Assembly (NCBI GenBank): GCA_030427505.1
Contig: JAUICH010000001.1
Location: forward strand, 124,001 to 188,000
From: Verrucomicrobiia bacterium
GTDB lineage: Bacteria; Verrucomicrobiota; Verrucomicrobiia; Verrucomicrobiales; DEV007
Length of the DNA: 64,000 nt
Direction: 5' to 3'
A program made the translations under genes and the position numbers. Under the pieces are notes generated by a model. That model was given only the letters and a program-made list of their open reading frames with translations, was not told the DNA's origin and ran no database searches. Below, piece after piece: positions 51,657 to 61,564 of the stretch; position 1 is the first letter of the stretch; each line of letters begins with the position of its first letter.

Positions 51657-53999
51657 TTAGCTTGGGCTCTGGACGCTGGGTGGCGCGACTTTGGCCTGAT
51701 CCGCGTCCAGGATTTCCCGGCGCAGGTTGGTTTTCGTCCGCTTGGCCCACCACAGCACGATCGGGGAAGCGACGAAAATCGAAGAATACGTCCCGACCAG
51801 AATACCGATGATGATGGTGACGGAGAAATTGCTCAGGGCCGGGCCTCCGAAAAGGAACAGCGTGACAGCCGTGATCAAGGTGGTGATACTGGTCAGCATC
51901 GTCCGGCTCAAGGTGGCGTTGATGCAGTAGTTCATGACGTCCGCCACTTCGCCCCGCTTGCTGCGCAGGCCTTCCCGCACGCGGTCGAACACCACGATGG
52001 TGTCGTTGATGGAATAGCCCGCGATGGTCAGCAATGCGCCCACGGTGATGAGGGAGATGTCCCGTCCGAACAGGGACAGGAAGCCAACGACAATGATCAA
52101 GTCGTGAATCAACGCGGCCAGGGCTCCCAGGGCGAAGGCAAACTCGAAGCGGATGGTGACGTAAATCATGATGGCCAACAGGCCGATGCCGAGGGCGAGG
52201 GTGGAGGTCTTCAACATTTCCCCACCCACTTGGGATCCCACCTGCTCCGTTTCCGTATCGTCCAGGTTGATGCCGAGGTCTTTTTGCAGTTCGGCCTTAA
52301 TGGCGTCTCCCGAGCCGCTTTCACCCCGGATGATGTAGAAGGTGTCCGGCTGCCCGGCGGGGCTTTGCTCCTGCACAATGGGGTGGCTCTGGATGGAGGC
52401 GTCTTTCAGGGACTCTTTGATGGAGGCCGTGGTGACGTTTTCCGCGTGAGTCTTGATCGTGATCAGGTCTCCACCTTTCAGTTCCACGCCCCGGGGGTCC
52501 CGAAGCGGCGTGACAATCAGCGACATCACCACCAGGGCGGCGGAGATAATGATGTGCATGCGGTGGCCCTTGAGGAAGTTGATATTCCGCTCGGGGATCA
52601 GGTTCATGAAATTCAGCCCCTTGAGGAACTTCGCGGCCATGATCCAGGAGAAGCAGACTCGCGTGACCAGGAGGGCGGAGAACAGCGAAGCGATAATCCC
52701 GATGGTGAGCGTGATGGCGAAGCCCTTGATGGTACCGGTCGCCACCACGTAGAGAATGATCGACGTGATCAGGGTGGTCAGGTTGGCGTCCAGGATGGCC
52801 GAGAGGGCCTTGTCGTAGGCGGCATCGATGGCGTTTGCCAGAGACTTACCCGCGGCTCGCTCCTCCCGCAGGCGTTCGAAGATCAGCACGTTTGCATCGA
52901 TGGACATCCCGATGGTCAGGATGATCCCGGCGATCCCCGGCAGGGTGAGGGTGAACTTGAACAGGGACATGGCCCCAAAGATCACCGCGAGGTTGATGAT
53001 CAGCCCCAAGACGGACAGGATGCCGCCCACGCGGTAGTAGAGAAGCATGAAAATCAGGGTGATCGCCAGGCCGGAAATACCGGCCAGCAGGCCCTGATTG
53101 ACCGTGTCTTTCCCCAGGGTGGGGGAGATCTGGTTTACCGAGAGGATTTTGAGTTCGTTCGAAAGCGGGTTCTGCAGGGCGCTGGCCAGGGCCAGGACTT
53201 CGCGTTCGCTAAAATCGCCACTGATTTCGCAGGTGCCGTAGATGGGTTTGCCGCTGTTGAACCCGGGAGCGGAAATGACTTCGCCATCCAGGATAATGGC
53301 CAACTGGCGGCCGTAATTTTTGGAAAGCTCGCCGAATTGGGAAGAGCCTTCGCTGTCGAAGTCCACCAGCACGACGCGCTGGCCGGCGTTGTCGTAGCTG
53401 ACTCGGGCGCTGGTGACATGCTCCCCACTCATGTCCGGGCGCACTTCCACCAGGTACTGCGGAACGGGAGAGCCTTCGGGCGCCTTGTCATCCGGTTTGC
53501 CGGGTAGAACGTGCCAGCCGGGCACGACTTCCTCCTCCGCCGCGACCAAGGGCGCCAACGTGCGGTTTTGCTCGTGGACCAAGGAAAATTCCAGCTTGGC
53601 GTTCTTGGTGGCATCATTCAGGACTTTCTCCGCCTCTTCCGAGGTGATGCCGGGAAACTGCATGAAGATCCGGTCCCGGCCTTGGGGCACCAGGATGATT
53701 TCTTTCGTGCCCTGGGCATTCAGGCGCTTTTGCAGCACGCCGATGACGTGATCCTGAGCACTATCGGAAACCTGACGGTCTTCTCCGGGTTGGATTTGCA
53801 GGATGGCGGAAATCCCGCCCCGCAGTTCGATGCCTTTTTCGATTCCGATCTGTCTGAAAAACAGCAGGGCCAGAGCCGTCACGCCGACCGCCAGGACCGA
53901 ACCGATAATCCGTTTCCGCCGGACGGATTCCGTGGCGAAATACCAGATAAAAATAATCAACAGCGCTAAGCCGATAAAGAAATCAAAGGTGCTGTTCAT
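51657..53999 (-). CDS. secDF: SecD-SecF fusion, protein translocase accessory subunits
   Basis: 780 residues. SecD part (about 1-470): first helix FFIGLALLIIFIWYFATE, the P1 domain with GIELRGGISAILQIQPGED, TSEEAEKVLNDATKNAKLEF, then six helices with the SecD DANVLIFERLREE motif. SecF part (about 480-780): GVELKGGDLITIKTHAE, then VGYSINDTIVVFDRVRE and HDLIIVVGFLSLFGRDIS. It uses the proton gradient to pull exported proteins through SecYEG. It is the third gene of the tgt-yajC-secDF operon. Confidence 0.95.
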   Translation of the reverse strand: MNSTFDFFIGLALLIIFIWYFATESVRRKRIIGSVLAVGVTALALLFFRQIGIEKGIELRGGISAILQIQPGEDRQVSDSAQDHVIGVLQKRLNAQGTKEIILVPQGRDRIFMQFPGITSEEAEKVLNDATKNAKLEFSLVHEQNRTLAPLVAAEEEVVPGWHVLPGKPDDKAPEGSPVPQYLVEVRPDMSGEHVTSARVSYDNAGQRVVLVDFDSEGSSQFGELSKNYGRQLAIILDGEVISAPGFNSGKPIYGTCEISGDFSEREVLALASALQNPLSNELKILSVNQISPTLGKDTVNQGLLAGISGLAITLIFMLLYYRVGGILSVLGLIINLAVIFGAMSLFKFTLTLPGIAGIILTIGMSIDANVLIFERLREERAAGKSLANAIDAAYDKALSAILDANLTTLITSIILYVVATGTIKGFAITLTIGIIASLFSALLVTRVCFSWIMAAKFLKGLNFMNLIPERNINFLKGHRMHIIISAALVVMSLIVTPLRDPRGVELKGGDLITIKTHAENVTTASIKESLKDASIQSHPIVQEQSPAGQPDTFYIIRGESGSGDAIKAELQKDLGINLDDTETEQVGSQVGGEMLKTSTLALGIGLLAIMIYVTIRFEFAFALGALAALIHDLIIVVGFLSLFGRDISLITVGALLTIAGYSINDTIVVFDRVREGLRSKRGEVADVMNYCINATLSRTMLTSITTLITAVTLFLFGGPALSNFSVTIIIGILVGTYSSIFVASPIVLWWAKRTKTNLRREILDADQAKVAPPSVQSPS

Positions 54000-54021
54000 C
54001 GTTCAAATGGGGGGGCGTACG

Positions 54022-54059
54022 AAAAAGAGCCGGACCCCCGGGGAATGGGGCCGTCCGGC
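54022..54059 (-). terminator. Terminator-like hairpin between yajC and secDF
   Basis: Stem GCCGGAC / GTCCGGC (54029-54035 with 54053-54059), inside which the CCCC/GGGG runs may pair too. On the minus strand it is followed by TCTTTTT. A full terminator inside an operon would make secDF expression lower than yajC, or act as an attenuator. Confidence 0.7.
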
Positions 54060-54088
54060 GGGGTGGGGTGCTGTGTTTTGAAATAAAA

Positions 54089-54487
54089 TTACTTGGATTT
54101 GGCCGTCTCTGCTTCGGTAGTCTCGATGGCGGGAGCTTCCGCGCCGCCTTCGTCTTCCTTCTTCTTCACGACTTTGCCGATCGAGGACTTGTCAAATTTC
54201 ATCTTGGTATTGTCGGCTACTTTCAGGGTCACGGTGCCGTCGCCGAAGTTGGTAACCATGCCGTGAATCCCGCCGATGGTTACCACCAGGTCGCCGGACT
54301 TCAGGCTCTCGATCATGTTTTGGAGCTCCTTCTGCTTCTTCCGCTGGGGACGGATCATCATGAAATAAACCATCACGAACATCAGAATGATGAAGGGGAA
54401 CCCCCCAAGGCCGAATCCGCCAGGTCCCTCGGCGGGCGCGGGAGCCGCGTCTTGAGCGAGAATGAAATGCAGGTGTGAATAGTTCAT
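54089..54487 (-). CDS. yajC: Preprotein translocase subunit YajC
   Basis: 132 residues. One membrane helix (FPFIILMFVMVYFMMI) preceded by a Gly/Pro-rich loop, then the conserved MIRPQRKKQKELQNMIESLKSGDLVVTIGGIHGMVTNFGDGTVTLKVADNTKMKFDKSSIGKV. YajC joins SecDF in the inner membrane. The C-terminal tail is acidic and short. Order tgt-yajC-secDF matches many bacteria. Confidence 0.95.
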   Translation of the reverse strand: MNYSHLHFILAQDAAPAPAEGPGGFGLGGFPFIILMFVMVYFMMIRPQRKKQKELQNMIESLKSGDLVVTIGGIHGMVTNFGDGTVTLKVADNTKMKFDKSSIGKVVKKKEDEGGAEAPAIETTEAETAKSK

Positions 54488-54522
54488 TATGTTTTGTCCC
54501 TTAGTGAGTTGTATCGGCAGAT

Positions 54523-55629
54523 TTAACCCTGATAGCGACGGATGAAACCGGCCTTGAACGGGGCAAAAGTGCCGGTTTCGATAGCATATCTCGCTTGCGC
54601 CATCAAGTTGAGATAGAAATGGAGGTTGTGCAGGGTCAGGAGACGCAGTCCGAGGATTTCGTCATTCTTGATCAGGTGCCGGATGTAACCGCGGCTGAAG
54701 CCCTGGCAAAGAGGGTGGGTGTCTTCGGAAAGGGGGCGCGTGTCTTTCTCGAACTTCTGGTTCTTCAAGTTCAACGTGCCGTCCGCCGTGTAGGCGGTGC
54801 CGTTGCGCGCCACACGGGTGGGCAGCACACAGTCGAACATGTCGATGCCGCGCGCGATGAGTTCCAGCAACTGCGGTGGCTGGCCCAGGCCCATGGCGTA
54901 GCGGGCCTTGGTCGCGGGCAGGTGTGGCTCGGCGGTTTCCACGGCTTCGAACAGCTCGCTGTCCGTTTCACCCACGCTCAGCCCGCCGACGGCGTAGCCG
55001 TCAAAGTCCAGATCGACCAACTCCTTGGCGCACCGTTCCCGCAGGCCGGCATAGGTGGAGCCCTGCACGATGGCGAAGTAGTGCTGGCCCTCCTTCCGGT
55101 GGGACTCGATCCATTTCCGGGAGCGTTCCGCCCAGTGAACGGTCAGTTCCAGGCTGTTCTCCGCGTAAGACCGTTCGCAGGGGTAGGGGGGACATTCGTC
55201 CAGCAGCATGGCGATGTCCGACCCGATGACCGCCTGGGTTTCGAGGACGGATTCAGGGCTGAGGAAAAGGGCCGCCCCGTCGATGTGACTGCGGAAATGA
55301 ACGCCTTCCCGTTTCAGCTCGCGCAGTTTGGCCAGGGAGAAGACCTGATAACCGCCTGAGTCCGTCAGGATGGGCCGGTCCCACTGCATGAAGGGGTGCA
55401 GGCCGCCGAACTCCCGCAGGATCTCCGTGCCCGGCCGGAGGAAAAGGTGGTAGGTATTTCCCAGGATGATTTGGGCCTCCAGCGCGTGCAACTCCGCCGG
55501 GCTCACGGACTTCACCGTGCCGCGGGTGCCCACCGGCATGAAGATGGGTGTCTCCACCGTGCCGTGTGCCAGGTGCAGGCGGCCGCGCCGGGCTTTAGTC
55601 TCCGGATCGGTCTGGAGCAGTTCGAACAT
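54523..55629 (-). CDS. tgt: Queuine tRNA-ribosyltransferase
   Basis: 368 residues from the ATG at 55629. It swaps guanine for preQ1 at the wobble position of tRNAs. Seen: ARRGRLHLAHGTVETPIFMPVGTRGTVK, active-site Asp regions in LTDSGGYQVFSL and GIDMFDCVLPTRVARNGTAYT. The zinc-ligand cluster at the C-terminus is weak (the CxCxxC pattern of the E. coli type is not obvious: only CQGFSRGYIRHL and a late HNLHFYL are seen), so its zinc site may be altered. It starts the yajC-secDF operon; queA is not adjacent. Confidence 0.93.
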   Translation of the reverse strand: MFELLQTDPETKARRGRLHLAHGTVETPIFMPVGTRGTVKSVSPAELHALEAQIILGNTYHLFLRPGTEILREFGGLHPFMQWDRPILTDSGGYQVFSLAKLRELKREGVHFRSHIDGAALFLSPESVLETQAVIGSDIAMLLDECPPYPCERSYAENSLELTVHWAERSRKWIESHRKEGQHYFAIVQGSTYAGLRERCAKELVDLDFDGYAVGGLSVGETDSELFEAVETAEPHLPATKARYAMGLGQPPQLLELIARGIDMFDCVLPTRVARNGTAYTADGTLNLKNQKFEKDTRPLSEDTHPLCQGFSRGYIRHLIKNDEILGLRLLTLHNLHFYLNLMAQARYAIETGTFAPFKAGFIRRYQG

Positions 55630-55741
55630 GCGTTTCTTCGTTTCCTCCGGGAAAACCCGGCAGGGGGGCACACCGGTAGCGTGTGGGAAGCGTGGTGGCG
55701 AGCGCTTTTCGTCTGTTTGCGGCGGGTAAATTTCAGCGGGG

Positions 55742-57586
55742 CTACGACTCCGCGCTGGGGGCCGTCATTTGGGCTTCGAGGGCCTGAGCCATGGCTTTTT
55801 CCACCAGCAGGGCGGCCAGGGGTTCGGTCGCTTCGTCCAACTGTTGGTTGGCTTGCTTGAGTTTTTGGGCGTCGGGCGGTTCCGTATTGAGGGCTTCCCG
55901 GACGGCCTTTTCAGCGGAGAGAACCGTGGCCTTTTCTTCTTCCGGGAGGGCTTCGCCGAGGGCGGCGCGGGCCATGTCCAGGGCGGCCAGCATTTCCTCG
56001 CTCTTCATCTTCGCCTCCGTCCAGATCCGTTCGTTCATGTCGCTGAAGGCGTGCTCGACGGATTCGGAGATCATGGCCTCCACTTGTTCGTCTTCCACAT
56101 CCACGGCGGAATTTTCAATCTTCAGCACCGTGTCCTGGTTCGTTTTCGTATCGCGAGCCAGCACTTTCAAAATTCCGTTTTCGTCGATTTCAAACTGCAC
56201 GCCCACGCGGGCGCTACCCTTGGGGCCCGGCTCGAAGGCCAAGGTGAAGTAGCCCAGTTCCCAGTTGTCCCGCGCCATCTCGCGTTCGCCCTGGAGCACG
56301 CGGATGGACATGCCTTCCTGGTTGGCCACGGGGTTGGTGAACAGCTCGCCGGCCTTGGCGGGAATGGTGGTGTTGCGCGGCAGGATGACGTTCATCAGTC
56401 CGCCGTAGGTTTCGATGCCCAGGGACAGGGGCGTCACGTCCAGTAGCACGACCTGCCGCACGCGGCCGCACAGCACGCCGGCCTGGATGGCCGCACCCAG
56501 CGCCACGGCTTCGTCCGGATGCTGGGTGGTGTTTGGCTCCTGGCCAAAGATCTCCGCCACCATCCGGCGGACCAGCGGCATGCGGGTGCTGCCGCCCACC
56601 AGGATGACTTGGTCCAGTTGCTCCGCCGCATCGCCGATTTTCGCGTCGGCCAGGGCACGGAGGCAGGGTTTCCGGACGCGGTCCAGGATGGGCTGGGCGG
56701 CGCGTTCCAGTTCGTCACGGCTGACTTCGCAGGTCAGGCTCTGATCGCCCTGGAAGAAGGGCAGCTGGACGGTGAAGGTCTCTTCCGTGCTCAGCGCTTC
56801 CTTGGCCCGGCGGGCCATTTCCAGCAGGGTGGCCGATTGCTCGCCGGACAGATCGCTCAAGCTGAGCTTTTCGGTTAGCAAAGAAAGCAGGGCGCGGTCC
56901 ACATCATCGCCGCCCAGCCGGGTATCGCCATTGGTGGCGACGACTTCGAAGACGCCTTCCCGAAGCTCCAGGAGGGAAATGTCGAAGGTGCCGCCCCCCA
57001 GGTCGAACACCGCGACGCGGGACTGTTCGCCGAGTTTGTCGAGGCCGTAGGCCAGCGCGGCGGCGGTGGGTTCGTTCAGGATGCGGACGACTTCCAGCCC
57101 GGCCAGTTCCCCAGCGCGTTTGGTGGCGTTGCGCTGGCCGTCGTTGAAATACGCGGGAACCGTAATGACCGCTTTCTTCACTGGCTCCTCCAGAGCGGCT
57201 TCAGCCGTGGCCTTGAGCCGTTTCAGGATAAGGGCGGAGATTTCTTCGGGCCGGAAAAATTGATCCTGAATGGAAACTTCGGCGAAACCATCACTGCCGG
57301 AGCGGATCTCGTAGGAGAGGTCTTCGTTTTCCACCTCGGCGGGGCGCCGGCCCATGAGGCGTTTCACCGAGGTGATTGTGGTCTTGGGGAGAAGGGAACG
57401 ATTGCGCAGGGCAGGTTCGCCCACCAGGGGTTCGCCGCCTTCCGGGAAGCTGACGGCGGAAGGCAGGAGGCGCCGACCGCTTTCGTCCGCCAGCAGGATG
57501 GGAAAGCCGGAATCGACCACGCCCACCAGGGAGTTGGTGGTGCCGAGATCGATGCCGACGATCAGTTCCGTTTCGCTTTCGCTCAT
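55742..57586 (-). CDS. hscA: HscA-like Hsp70 chaperone for Fe-S assembly
   Basis: 614 residues. Hsp70 ATPase motifs: [59 protein letters not shown], and [14 protein letters not shown]. The substrate-binding part starts at [16 protein letters not shown]. It is shorter and lid-poor compared with DnaK, and it lies 25 bp past an HscB-like J-protein gene and an A-type Fe-S protein gene, so a role in Fe-S cluster transfer is favoured over a general DnaK role. Confidence 0.9.
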   Translation of the reverse strand: MSESETELIVGIDLGTTNSLVGVVDSGFPILLADESGRRLLPSAVSFPEGGEPLVGEPALRNRSLLPKTTITSVKRLMGRRPAEVENEDLSYEIRSGSDGFAEVSIQDQFFRPEEISALILKRLKATAEAALEEPVKKAVITVPAYFNDGQRNATKRAGELAGLEVVRILNEPTAAALAYGLDKLGEQSRVAVFDLGGGTFDISLLELREGVFEVVATNGDTRLGGDDVDRALLSLLTEKLSLSDLSGEQSATLLEMARRAKEALSTEETFTVQLPFFQGDQSLTCEVSRDELERAAQPILDRVRKPCLRALADAKIGDAAEQLDQVILVGGSTRMPLVRRMVAEIFGQEPNTTQHPDEAVALGAAIQAGVLCGRVRQVVLLDVTPLSLGIETYGGLMNVILPRNTTIPAKAGELFTNPVANQEGMSIRVLQGEREMARDNWELGYFTLAFEPGPKGSARVGVQFEIDENGILKVLARDTKTNQDTVLKIENSAVDVEDEQVEAMISESVEHAFSDMNERIWTEAKMKSEEMLAALDMARAALGEALPEEEKATVLSAEKAVREALNTEPPDAQKLKQANQQLDEATEPLAALLVEKAMAQALEAQMTAPSAES

Positions 57587-57610
57587 GGGGTGCTTCGTTT
57601 TCCGGGGTCC

Positions 57611-58192
57611 TCAGGCCAGTTGGCTGCTCATCAGGGCGAGCAGTTTTTCGTTGATCTGACTTTGCCACTTTTCCAGGAAGCTCAGCCGTGCGGCCAGAGC
57701 CTTGGCGGGTTTCCGGTCCTGATCCCTGGCCGCATCCACTTCGGGAAGGGCGGCCAACGCGGTCTGACTGAGGGCTGTAACGTCTCGCAGCGCGGCCTGG
57801 AGTCCGGCCTGGGCGCGGAGTTCCTTTTCCATCAGCAAGGCCCGGCCCAGGGCGGAGGTGGCGGCTTCCTTTTGTTTCAGGATTTGTTCGGCGGCCTGAA
57901 CCGCCTGGCCGACTTTTGCAAAGAGGTCCATCAGCTCCGGGCTCAGGGAAGAGGTGGCTTCCACCGATTCTCCCTCCAGTTCCAGCAGGTGCTTCAGCCG
58001 CCGTGCCGGGGACAGCAAGGTATCTCGCGCCTGGTTGATGGCGGCCGAGCGTTCTCCGAACTCTGCTTTCTCTTCAGCGCTGGCCGCCGCGTCGGGATGG
58101 TATTTCCGGCTCAGTTCGTGATAGGCGGCGCGAATCGTTTCCTCCTCCAGGTTGGCCTTTCGCGGCAGGCCCAGCGTGGCAAAGCAGTCCAT
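57611..58192 (-). CDS. hscB: HscB-like J-domain co-chaperone
   Basis: 193 residues from the ATG at 58192. J-domain: LGLPRKANLEEETIRAAYHELSRKYHPDAAASAEEKAEFGERSAAINQARDTLLSPARRLKHLLEL, with the HPD motif that stimulates Hsp70. The C-terminal helical domain (LSPELMDLFAKVGQAV...) resembles the IscU-binding domain of HscB. No zinc fingers, unlike DnaJ. It is between iscA and hscA on the minus strand. Confidence 0.9.
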   Translation of the reverse strand: MDCFATLGLPRKANLEEETIRAAYHELSRKYHPDAAASAEEKAEFGERSAAINQARDTLLSPARRLKHLLELEGESVEATSSLSPELMDLFAKVGQAVQAAEQILKQKEAATSALGRALLMEKELRAQAGLQAALRDVTALSQTALAALPEVDAARDQDRKPAKALAARLSFLEKWQSQINEKLLALMSSQLA

Positions 58193-58209
58193 CAAAAAGC
58201 GTTGGCCGT

Positions 58210-58572
58210 TCAGGCCGCGAAACTTTCTCCACAGGAACAGGTGACCACGGCGTTTGGGTTGGTGACCTTGAATCCGCCGCTCTGGAGGTCGTCGCTGAAG
58301 TCCAGTTCCGAGCCCGTCACGAAGAGCGCGCTTTTGGGATCGATCACGACGCGCACGGCGTTGGACTCCACCAGGATGTCGCGGTTGGCGGGGCCATCGA
58401 CCAAGTCCATTTTGTATTGCAGGCCGGAACAGCCGCCGCCCACCACGGCCACGCGCAGGGCTCCCGATTCGAGCCGCCCCTGCTTTTTCAGGAGTGACGT
58501 CAAACGCTTGGAAGCGCCGTCCAGCACCTTGATGAGGGTCTCGTTGCCCAGTTTGTAAGTGACTTCCGCCAT
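58210..58572 (-). CDS. iscA: A-type Fe-S carrier protein (IscA/ErpA family)
   Basis: 120 residues from the ATG at 58572. A-type pattern: LRVAVVGGGCSGLQYKM and a C-terminal CSCGESF, together the three conserved cysteines. It carries or delivers Fe-S clusters. It is first in the iscA-hscB-hscA set; iscS and iscU are not next to it, so this set must work with a cysteine desulfurase and scaffold from elsewhere. Confidence 0.92.
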   Translation of the reverse strand: MAEVTYKLGNETLIKVLDGASKRLTSLLKKQGRLESGALRVAVVGGGCSGLQYKMDLVDGPANRDILVESNAVRVVIDPKSALFVTGSELDFSDDLQSGGFKVTNPNAVVTCSCGESFAA

Positions 58573-58963
58573 GGTCCTTCGTTGTCCGGAGTCACCATCC
58601 GGCGAGCGTTGGGGCTCGTCAAGGGGGTGGTGGTAACGGGAGACCAACCACTGAGGGCACGGAGGACACAGAGAATGGAGAAAGGCGTTGGTAGGTGAAG
58701 ATGGTCCTCGACCTCCGGGCGAGGAACTCGCGAACCGGGCGATCAAAGAAATCGCGGCGGCGAGTCCTTGGAGGGCAGCGAAAGAGACTGGAGCGAAGCA
58801 CGAAAAGGTGGCGGGATTCGGAGGCGAGGTCCTAATCTGTGAACAAGCGTGGCTCTGGAGGCCATTCGCGAACGCGCTCGGAGATCACGTTCCACCTTGG
58901 CGTGGCGGGTGCCGATGAGCAGTTCGGCCGGGAAGAGTTTGAGCGTTTCCCCAAGAAAGCCGG
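58573..58963. other. 391-bp intergenic stretch with CACTGAGG..ACACAGAG-type repeat
   Basis: Between the start of iscA and the stop of the helicase gene. Near 58645-58680 (CCACTGAGGGCACGGAGGACACAGAG-type) it resembles dispersed environmental-genome repeats like those at 24816. An ORF overlapping the helicase end reads through on the minus strand, but it has no recognised domain. I see no gene I can defend. Confidence 0.4.
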
Positions 58964-60979
58964 TCAGCCCTTCCCAAGGCTCTCCCTCAGGCTGGCGAAG
59001 TAGCTCTTGGCGGACTCCTTGGAAGCCGGTTGGCTGGCCAGGTCTTCGTAGGTGACGTGCTCGAAGAGGCCTTCGCCGAATTCCTTCAGGAAAGAGCTGA
59101 CCTGGCAGGGCATTTTTTCGCCCCAGCGCTTCCGGCTGTGGCAATAGGTCAGGGTCAGTTTTTCCATCGCCCGGGTGATGCCCACGTAGAGGAGCCGCCG
59201 TTCCTCGTCCCGGCTGCCTTCTTCCACGGAGCGGCTGTGGGGGAGCAGCCCTTCCTCAAAACCCGCCAGGAAAACCCAGGGAAACTCGAGCCCCTTCGCT
59301 GCGTGCATGGTGATGAGGGAAACCCCCGTGCCCGCGTCTTTTTCTTCGTCCTTTTCCTCGCGGTCCTGCATGAGGGAGACGTTGTCCAGAAAGCCGCGTA
59401 GTCCGGTGGAACTGCGGGCCCGGTGCTGGTACATCCCTTCGATGAGTTCCTTGACGTTCTGGCGGCGGTTGTTCGCTTCGTCCGTGGTTTTGCAGGAGCG
59501 GTTCAGATAGTCGTAGAAGCCGATCTCTTCCAGGAGCGCTTCCGTCATGGCCGCGTAGTTGCCCGATTCCGTGTGGGCGGAGTCCGAATAGCGGTCGACC
59601 AGGTCCACGAACTTCTGGAGAGCGTTCTGCGCCCGGGTGGACAGGTTGCTGAGAAACTCGAGGTCCGACAGCGTCTCGAAAATGCTCTGCTTGGCCGCGA
59701 TGCTGGAGTCCGTGGCCTGAGCCACCACGGGGTTTCCGATGCCGCGCGGAGGATTGTTAATGACGCGCAGGAGGCTGATGTCGTCATCTTGATTCAGGAG
59801 GAGGCAGAGGTAGGCCAGCACGTCCTTCACTTCCCGCCTCTCGTAGAAGCTCTGGCCGCCGACCACGCGGTAGGGAACGCTCCGCTTCCGGAGCTGCTCT
59901 TCAAACACGCGGGTCTGCGTGTTCATCCGGAAAAGCACGGCAAAGTCTTCCCACTTTTTCCCGTGCATACGCTGGGCTTCCGTGATCTCGGTGACCACGG
60001 CTTCCGCCTCCACGTCCGCGTCGGGCATGGCGATGACGCGCACGCCTTCCTTCCCTTCCCGAGTGGTTCGCAGCGTCTTTTCGCGGCGCTGGCTTCCGTG
60101 GCGGATCAGGCTGTTGGCCAGGTCCAGCACCTGGCGGGTGGAGCGGTAGTTTTCCTCCAGCTTCACCACCCGGGGATCGGGGAAGAAGCGTTCGAATTCC
60201 AGGATGTTGGAGATTTCCGCGCCGCGCCAGCCATAGATGCTCTGGTCGTCATCGCCCACCACGCAGACGTTGCGCTCTTTGCCGACCAAAAGGCGCAGCA
60301 GGCTCATCTGGAGGCGGTTGGTGTCCTGAAACTCGTCCACCATCAGGTAGCGGAACCGGCGGCGCCACTCGTCCCGGACCACGGCGTGTTCGTCCAAGAG
60401 TTGCTCGGCCAAGATAAGCAGGTCATCGAAGTCCACCGCGTTCAGTTGCTTCAGTTCCTGCTGATAGGCGCGGTAGATGTCGGCGACGAGGCTCTGATTG
60501 GTGGCTTCGGGTGGAATGCCGCGGTTTTTCGCCTGGCTGATGAGGGACTGGGCGGCCTTGGGCTCCAGGTTTTCATCCTTTGCCGCGAGGCGGACGATGA
60601 TCTTCCGGATCAACCCGATCTGGTCGGAACCCGTGTAGATGGTAAAATTCTTCTTATACCCCAGGCGCTCGATGCCACTCCGCAGAATCCGCACGCAGAG
60701 GGAGTGGAAGGTGCTGATAGTCAGCTTCTTAGCCTCCTCCTTTTCCACCATGCCGGACACGCGTTCGCGCATCTCATTGGCGGCTTTGTTGGTGAAGGTG
60801 ACGGCCAGGATGCTGGCGGGCGAAATGCCGTTCGCCACCATGTAGGCGATGCGGGTGGTAATGACCCGCGTCTTGCCCGTGCCGGCGCCCGCCAGAATCA
60901 GCACGGGGCCGTCGATTTGTTCGACGGCTTCGCGCTGAGCGGGGTTGAGTCCTAAAATTCCCGGTCCGGATGGTGGCAT
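58964..60979 (-). CDS. UvrD/Rep/PcrA-type DNA helicase
   Basis: 671 residues. Superfamily 1A motifs in order: LNPAQREAVEQIDGPVLILAGAGTGKTRVIT (Walker A), TFTNKAANEMRERV, ISTFHSLCVRILR, VDFDDLLILAEQLL, YLMVDEFQDTNRLQ (Walker B), VGDDDQSIYGWRGAE, LEENYRSTRQVLDLAN, FAVLFRMNTQTRVFEE, GVSLITMHAAKGLEFPWVFLAGFEEGLLPH and EERRLLYVGITRAMEKLTLTYC. It unwinds DNA in repair or replication. The C-terminal tail is short, which fits PcrA/Rep better than UvrD. Confidence 0.95.
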   Translation of the reverse strand: MPPSGPGILGLNPAQREAVEQIDGPVLILAGAGTGKTRVITTRIAYMVANGISPASILAVTFTNKAANEMRERVSGMVEKEEAKKLTISTFHSLCVRILRSGIERLGYKKNFTIYTGSDQIGLIRKIIVRLAAKDENLEPKAAQSLISQAKNRGIPPEATNQSLVADIYRAYQQELKQLNAVDFDDLLILAEQLLDEHAVVRDEWRRRFRYLMVDEFQDTNRLQMSLLRLLVGKERNVCVVGDDDQSIYGWRGAEISNILEFERFFPDPRVVKLEENYRSTRQVLDLANSLIRHGSQRREKTLRTTREGKEGVRVIAMPDADVEAEAVVTEITEAQRMHGKKWEDFAVLFRMNTQTRVFEEQLRKRSVPYRVVGGQSFYERREVKDVLAYLCLLLNQDDDISLLRVINNPPRGIGNPVVAQATDSSIAAKQSIFETLSDLEFLSNLSTRAQNALQKFVDLVDRYSDSAHTESGNYAAMTEALLEEIGFYDYLNRSCKTTDEANNRRQNVKELIEGMYQHRARSSTGLRGFLDNVSLMQDREEKDEEKDAGTGVSLITMHAAKGLEFPWVFLAGFEEGLLPHSRSVEEGSRDEERRLLYVGITRAMEKLTLTYCHSRKRWGEKMPCQVSSFLKEFGEGLFEHVTYEDLASQPASKESAKSYFASLRESLGKG

Positions 60980-61057
60980 GGCGCGCCTAGAAAACGCTCA
61001 TTCCGGGAGCGGTCAAGTAACGCCCGCCACGATCGGCTGCTTTTTCCGGTGAGACCG

Positions 61058-61543
61058 TTATTTGACCAGCCGGACAGCGAAGGGATAGCGGTAGGTCTTG
61101 CCTTCGTTGGCCGCGATGGAGCCGATGATGGAGAAGATCAGCGCCGCGATGCCAACGGCTATACCCGCGAGCGAGATCACACAGCCAATCCCGATCGGCG
61201 CCAGCAAGCCCGACAGCACGAAGATGATGCCGTAACCAATCAAGACCGTGATCTGAAAGTTCAGGGCTTCTTTGGACTGGTCCGCCACAAAGGCGTTTTC
61301 CTCTTTCTTCACCGCCCAGATAATGAGGGGGCCAACGAAACAGGTAAAAATGCCCAAAAGGTGGGAAAGCATGGCGAACAAGCGCGCATCTTTGTCCGAC
61401 ATGGGCCCCCCGAATCCGGCTCCTCCCGCGGGCGGCGGGTTGTCCAAAGGCGGCGGTCCGGCAGGCGGGGAATCGTGAGAAAGCGGCGGCGGAGGGGGAT
61501 CAGAATGGTCTCCTGAGGGTGTATTACCGGGTTCGTCTACCAT
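61058..61543 (-). CDS. DUF4870 (Tic20-like) membrane protein
   Basis: 161 residues. A cytoplasmic Pro-rich N-terminus (about 1-48) is followed by DUF4870: DKDARLFAMLSHLLGIFTCFVGPLIIWAVKKEENAFVADQSKEALNFQITVLIGYGIIFVLSGLLAPIGIGCVISLAGIAVGIAALIFSIIGSIAANEGKTYRYPF. The HExxN-like contact is in QSKEALNFQ. Three to four membrane helices. The function is unknown. It is followed in the same direction by the PurN fusion after 21 bp. Confidence 0.85.
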   Translation of the reverse strand: MVDEPGNTPSGDHSDPPPPPLSHDSPPAGPPPLDNPPPAGGAGFGGPMSDKDARLFAMLSHLLGIFTCFVGPLIIWAVKKEENAFVADQSKEALNFQITVLIGYGIIFVLSGLLAPIGIGCVISLAGIAVGIAALIFSIIGSIAANEGKTYRYPFAVRLVK

Positions 61544-61564
61544 GGCATTTTTTGGATAATTGAA

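Noticed and set aside
51576-53507. 643-codon plus-strand frame opposite secDF
   Set aside because: Antisense to an unambiguous SecDF; no domain.
58743-59144. 133-codon minus-strand frame overlapping the helicase 3' end
   Set aside because: Lies mostly inside the helicase in another frame and has no recognised motif. Its part in the 58743-58963 gap could be a decayed gene, but I cannot support this.
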